Assembly (NCBI GenBank): GCA_035326105.1
Contig: DAOKYO010000001.1
Coordinates: 1 to 64,000, forward strand
Direction: 5' to 3'
DNA length: 64,000 bases
DNA from: Bacilli bacterium
Lineage (GTDB): Bacteria > Bacillota_I > Bacilli_A > RFN20 > CAG-826
Positions 60,761 through 64,000 of the stretch are shown here, piece by piece. Positions within the stretch are counted from its first letter, which is position 1. Each line of letters opens with the position of its first letter. A program made the position numbers and the translations under genes. The notes under the pieces are model-generated. The model was not told the DNA's origin. It saw only the letters and a program-made list of their open reading frames with translations, and made no database searches.

Positions 60761-61729
60761 TTACTCAAAGTCGCGGAAGGAAAGGCCAATCTCCGCCAAT
60801 TTATCTTTGACTTCCTTAAGCGATTTCTTTCCTAGATTGCGAACTTTCATCATTTCTTCTTCAGACTTCTGAGTGAGCTCGAGAACTGTTTGAATGCCGG
60901 CCCGCTTTAAGCAGTTATAGCTCCGAACAGATAAATCAAGTTCTTCAATGGTCATATTTTCGAATTTATTGCCTTCTTCTTCCACCGGATCCTTAAGGAT
61001 ATTGACATCCTTAGTTTTTTCATCCAAGGAAACGAATTCATCGAAATAAGCCATCAGGATACGCGCACTAAGCGCCACCGCGTCTTGCGGACGCATAGCG
61101 CCATTGGTGGTAACCTCAAGTGTTAAACGATCAAAGTTGGTATCGTGACCCACACGAGTTCCATCGACCGTATACGACACTTTGGTAATCGGTGAGTAAT
61201 TGCTGTCTGTCGCAATCGCGCCAACCGGTAAGGTAGGATGAAGCGCTTTGTTTCCTTCGGAAGTAACATAGCCACGGCCGTTATGGGCGTGCATAATCAT
61301 CTTGAGATGACCGCCTTCGGCAATGTGGGCAATCTCGAGATCGGGATTGACAATCGTGACGCCACCCGGAACTTTAATATCGCCCGCACGGACGGTTGTC
61401 GGTCCCATGACGTCAATTTCAAGTCGCTTATTAACATTCTCCTCATCGTCGATTTTCAAGACTAAATCTTTCAAATTTAAGATGATGGTCGTAACATCCT
61501 CAACAATGCCTTCAAGAGCCGCAAATTCGTGGCGCGCTCCTTCGATTTCAACCGCGTAAACACTGGCGCCCGGTAAAGAGCTCAGCAATACCCGCCGCAA
61601 ACTATTTCCAATGGTTAGGCCAAATCCCCGTTCTAGTGGTTCAATGACGAATTTTCCATAGTTCGTTGTATCATCGAAAGTAGCAACTTTAAATTCCGGT
61701 TTTTCGAAAGGGTGTGCAATTTTTGACAT
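60761..61729 (-). CDS. rpoA: DNA-directed RNA polymerase subunit alpha
   Basis: The 322-residue subunit nucleates polymerase assembly through its N-terminal domain (YGKFVIEPLERGFGLTIGNS, then RRVLLSSLPGASVYAVEI) and contacts DNA and activators through the C-terminal domain (about 250-315, LDLSVRSYNCLKRAGIQTV, LRNLGKKSLKEVKDKL-type, here VRNLGKKSLKEV). It follows rpsK by 37 bp in the usual order. Confidence 0.99.
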   Translation of the reverse strand: MSKIAHPFEKPEFKVATFDDTTNYGKFVIEPLERGFGLTIGNSLRRVLLSSLPGASVYAVEIEGARHEFAALEGIVEDVTTIILNLKDLVLKIDDEENVNKRLEIDVMGPTTVRAGDIKVPGGVTIVNPDLEIAHIAEGGHLKMIMHAHNGRGYVTSEGNKALHPTLPVGAIATDSNYSPITKVSYTVDGTRVGHDTNFDRLTLEVTTNGAMRPQDAVALSARILMAYFDEFVSLDEKTKDVNILKDPVEEEGNKFENMTIEELDLSVRSYNCLKRAGIQTVLELTQKSEEEMMKVRNLGKKSLKEVKDKLAEIGLSFRDFE

Positions 61730-61766
61730 TTAGTTTTCCTCCCTATTTTTTAAAGTAGCCAAACTA

Positions 61767-62165
61767 TTAGCCCCGGGGCCGCTTTGGTGGGCGGCAACCG
61801 TTATGGGGAATTGGAGTGGTATCAGTAATCGAAGTAACCTGCAATCCGGCCGCTTGCAGCGCGCGAACGGCAGCTTCCCGACCCTGACCTGGGCCTTTGA
61901 CATTGACATCGACGAATTTAATTCCTTGATCGACAGCTGATTTTGCCGCGGCTTCGCCCGCAAGTTGAGCCGCCCAAGGAGTGGACTTCTTGGAGCCCTT
62001 GAAGCCTAAGGCTCCAGCTGAACTCCAGGCAATCGCATTTCCGGCCTCGTCGGTAATAGTGACGATAGTGTTATTGAAAGTCGAGTGAACGTGGGCAATA
62101 CCTTTGGTAAAACTACGTTTGACTTTCTTTTTCCGGACACTGTTCTTTTTAGTTGTTTGTGCCAT
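61767..62165 (-). CDS. rpsK: 30S ribosomal protein S11
   Basis: The 132-residue protein of the small-subunit platform has GIAHVHSTFNNTIVTITD, WSSAGALGFKGSKKSTP and the signature GPGQGREAAVRALQAAGL, and ends with PIPHNGCRPPKRPRG. It lies 21 bp after rpsM. Confidence 0.98.
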   Translation of the reverse strand: MAQTTKKNSVRKKKVKRSFTKGIAHVHSTFNNTIVTITDEAGNAIAWSSAGALGFKGSKKSTPWAAQLAGEAAAKSAVDQGIKFVDVNVKGPGQGREAAVRALQAAGLQVTSITDTTPIPHNGCRPPKRPRG

Positions 62166-62186
62166 ATTAGATTGTCCTCTCTTTCA

Positions 62187-62564
62187 TTAACCTTGGGTAG
62201 CCATCTTCTTATTGGCGATGGTTTTCCGTGGGCCTTTACGCGTACGAGCGTTGGTTTTGGTGGATTGTCCACGAACTGGTAATCCCTTCCGATGGCGAAT
62301 GCCCCGGTAGCAACCAATCTCTTCAAGTCGTTTGATATTCATGGCCACTTCCCGGCGAAGATCACCTTCAACCTTGACGTGGTTAATTTCGTTACGAATC
62401 GCCGTTAATTGCTCATCGTTTAAATCTTTTACCCGAATATCCTCACTGATATTTACTTTTTTTAAAATCTTTTGGGCGCGGGATGAACCAATACCATAAA
62501 TATAGGTCAAAGAAACCACAACCCGTTTTTCATTTGGAATATCTACACCTGCAATACGTGCCAT
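62187..62564 (-). CDS. rpsM: 30S ribosomal protein S13
   Basis: S13 in the head of the small subunit contacts P-site tRNA and the large subunit. The 125-residue protein starts MARIAGVDIPNEKRVVVSL and has YIYGIGSSRAQKIL, CYRGIRHRKGLPVRGQ and the basic tail TNARTRKGPRKTIANKK. Confidence 0.98.
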   Translation of the reverse strand: MARIAGVDIPNEKRVVVSLTYIYGIGSSRAQKILKKVNISEDIRVKDLNDEQLTAIRNEINHVKVEGDLRREVAMNIKRLEEIGCYRGIRHRKGLPVRGQSTKTNARTRKGPRKTIANKKMATQG

Positions 62565-62582
62565 ATTCTGTTTCCTCCTAAA

Positions 62583-62696
62583 TTAACCTTGTCTTTGCTT
62601 ATGCTTGGGGTTAGAGCATATCACCATGACTTTGCCATGCCGACGAATAACCTTGCACTTATCGCAAATAGGTTTGACTGAGGGTCTTACTTTCAT
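62583..62696 (-). CDS. rpmJ: 50S ribosomal protein L36
   Basis: This 37-residue gene, below the size of many gene calls, reads MKVRPSVKPICDKCKVIRRH and ends with VMVICSNPKHKQRQG. The zinc ligands CDKC, the later Cys and His are all present, which marks the zinc-binding (C+) form of L36. It lies between infA and rpsM as in Bacilli, and GGAGG precedes the ATG. Confidence 0.97.
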   Translation of the reverse strand: MKVRPSVKPICDKCKVIRRHGKVMVICSNPKHKQRQG

Positions 62697-62722
62697 AAAA
62701 TTTTTCCTCCTCGTTCCGGTTA

Positions 62723-62941
62723 CTACTTGAACCGGTAAGTAATGCGGCCCCGTGTTAAATCATAAGGCGAAATTTCAACCGTAACTCTATCACCTGGTAG
62801 AATGCGAATATTGTGCATCCGGATTTTACCAGAAACGTGGGCCAGAATTACGACGCCGTTTTCGAGTTGCACATTGAACATTACGTTCGGCAAACACTCG
62901 ACGACGACTGCCTCGACGGTAATTACATCATTTTTTGCCAT
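62723..62941 (-). CDS. infA: Translation initiation factor IF-1
   Basis: IF-1 occupies the A site during initiation. The 72-residue OB-fold protein reads MAKNDVITVEAVVVE and has LPNVMFNVQLENG, KIRMHNIRILPGDRVTVE and a C-terminal GRITYRFK. The start at 62941 has GAGGAG upstream; an upstream in-frame extension overlaps map. It begins 1 bp after the map stop. Confidence 0.98.
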   Translation of the reverse strand: MAKNDVITVEAVVVECLPNVMFNVQLENGVVILAHVSGKIRMHNIRILPGDRVTVEISPYDLTRGRITYRFK

Positions 62942-62942
62942 G

Positions 62943-63710
62943 TTACCACTCCTCATCAGGTAATACGGTCAACGGCTCAAAGCCGTCCGCAGTTATTACT
63001 ATGGTGTTCTCGTAGTGGGCGCACAATTTGCCATCTACCGTCTTCACCGTCCATCCGTCCGCCATAGTGCGCGTGCTCACTGAACCTTGATTGACCATCG
63101 GTTCAATCGCCAAGCACATGCCTTCGCGAAGGATGGGTCCATGTCCGGCTTCCCCATAGTTAGGAATGTACGGATCTTCATGGAGCTCCCGGCCAATACC
63201 ATGACCGGTGTAGTCGCGCGGGAGGGTGTACCCCCGCTCTTCACAATAATTTTGAATCGCATGAGAGATATCCGATAGCCGGTTTCCCGGTTTCGCATTT
63301 TCTCGGACTGCGGTCCAGAAGCTTTCCTTTGTCGTAAGTACCAAGCGCTTTGTTTCCGCCGTCACTTCCCCGACAGGGAAGGTACGACAGGCATCCCCGC
63401 AATAGCCCTTATAGGTTGCTCCAACATCCAAGGAAACGATGTCTCCCTCTTTTAGAACAATCTTCTTACTCGGAATTCCGTGGATGAGCGTATCGTTTAC
63501 CGATATGCAAATGTTTCCCGGAAAGCCACCATAGCCTTTAAAAGTTGGGATGGCTCCGTTACTCTTAATGACTTCAGCAGCCAGCTTGTCTAACTCGGCG
63601 GTTGTGACGCCAGGCACACAGTGGGGTTGGAGTTCTTTGAACACCAAAGCGACAATGTGTCCGGCTTCCCGCATCAACTCAATTTCACGCATCGATTTGC
63701 GTATGATCAT
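62943..63710 (-). CDS. map: Methionine aminopeptidase type I
   Basis: The enzyme removes the initiator methionine. The 255-residue protein shows the metal ligands in VSLDVGATYKGYCGDACRTF (two Asp), TGHGIGRELHEDP (His), CLAIEPMVNQG (Glu) and HYENTIVIT (Glu). The start overlaps the adk stop as ATGA, so the two are translationally coupled. Confidence 0.97.
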   Translation of the reverse strand: MIIRKSMREIELMREAGHIVALVFKELQPHCVPGVTTAELDKLAAEVIKSNGAIPTFKGYGGFPGNICISVNDTLIHGIPSKKIVLKEGDIVSLDVGATYKGYCGDACRTFPVGEVTAETKRLVLTTKESFWTAVRENAKPGNRLSDISHAIQNYCEERGYTLPRDYTGHGIGRELHEDPYIPNYGEAGHGPILREGMCLAIEPMVNQGSVSTRTMADGWTVKTVDGKLCAHYENTIVITADGFEPLTVLPDEEW

Positions 63711-64000
63711 CGCTGATCCACCTCGCGGAAAATGACGCTGATTTTCTTAAACAGCTCGTCGACGCCAAGCAGACCATCAACTTCGTGAAGAAGGCCTTCC
63801 TGACGATAGAATTCTTCGAGCGGTTTGGTATCTTTGTAATAGACACTGAGACGGGTTTCCAACGCTTCGACAGTATCGTCTTTACGTTGATATAATTCTC
63901 CGCCACAGATATCGCAAACTCCTTCAACCTTCGGTTTCAGAGTTTCGATGTGATATGGGGCCCCGCAATTACGGCATACCCTCCGACCACTAATCCGACG
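63707..64000 (-). CDS. adk: Adenylate kinase, C-terminal part (runs off the window)
   Basis: The last 97 codons of a frame that continues beyond the right edge read ISGRRVCRNCGAPYHIETL, then GVCDICGGELYQRKDDT and end with VIFREVDQR. The four cysteines (CRNC and CDIC) form the structural zinc site in the lid, typical of Gram-positive adenylate kinase; LYQRKDDT and the following arginines are the phosphate contacts. The stop TGA overlaps the map start. The N-terminal P-loop is outside the window. Confidence 0.96.
   Translation of the reverse strand, partial: RRISGRRVCRNCGAPYHIETLKPKVEGVCDICGGELYQRKDDTVEALETRLSVYYKDTKPLEEFYRQEGLLHEVDGLLGVDELFKKISVIFREVDQR

Noticed and set aside
63685..63927. 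An 80-codon minus-strand frame at the right edge
   Set aside because: It overlaps the true adenylate kinase frame, which carries the zinc-binding cysteines; this one is a shifted shadow.

Overview
The window is a gene-dense chromosomal stretch of a low-to-moderate GC Bacillota, probably a member of class Bacilli near the Mollicutes-like lineages (Erysipelotrichia, RF39 or Izemoplasma type). The reasons are the gene orders, Gram-positive style Shine-Dalgarno sites (GGAGG), very consensus-like sigma-A promoters (TTGACA or TTGCAA, 17 bp, TATAAT), use of the standard code (TGA is a stop, for example in rapZ and adk), and an RpoB carrying Asn at the E. coli His526 position, a known mollicute trait. 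Nearly everything lies on the minus strand; only tRNA-Pro, ygiD and ktrBA are on the plus strand.

Layout in plus coordinates, left to right: the 5' end of a 16S rRNA gene with tandem promoters (1-350); a BI-1 membrane protein; the glycolytic block gap, pgk, tpiA (1.3-4.4 kb); the conserved Bacilli block uvrA, lgt, ppaX-like, trxB, rapZ, whiA (4.5-13 kb), from which hprK, yvcK and crh are missing at their usual places and a small Xre-type regulator follows whiA; tRNA-Pro and a YgiD-type dioxygenase; a 1177-residue pyruvate:ferredoxin oxidoreductase (14.2-17.7 kb); tRNA-Lys; a carbohydrate ABC importer operon with an extra OB-fold-like lipoprotein (18.5-24.7 kb); a pair of RDD membrane proteins.

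From 27 to 58.5 kb the Bacilli ribosomal/RNA polymerase supercluster runs on the minus strand: cysS, mgtC, rlmB, sigH-like, rpmG, secE, nusG, [cadC-cadA and ktrBA inserted], rplK, rplA, rplJ, rplL, rsmC-like, rpoB, rpoC, [accessory island: polytopic membrane protein and three paralogous M6-like metalloprotease lipoproteins], rpsL, rpsG, fusA, tuf. The end of the spc/alpha cluster (adk, map, infA, rpmJ, rpsM, rpsK, rpoA, rplQ) lies at 60.3-64 kb, upstream of cysS rather than downstream of tuf.

The organism therefore looks like a fermenter: it runs lower glycolysis, oxidises pyruvate through ferredoxin, imports sugars by a CUT1-type ABC system, exports Zn/Cd under an ArsR-family sensor, and displays lipoproteins including secreted proteases. 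The most distinctive items are the triplicated metalloprotease lipoproteins, the N-terminally extended Lgt, an L11 without its conserved proline-rich loop, the RpoB Asn500 substitution, a probable ATT start in the sigma factor gene, and a degenerate coding-derived repeat found in two intergenic regions. No CRISPR array, intact insertion sequence or prophage is visible.
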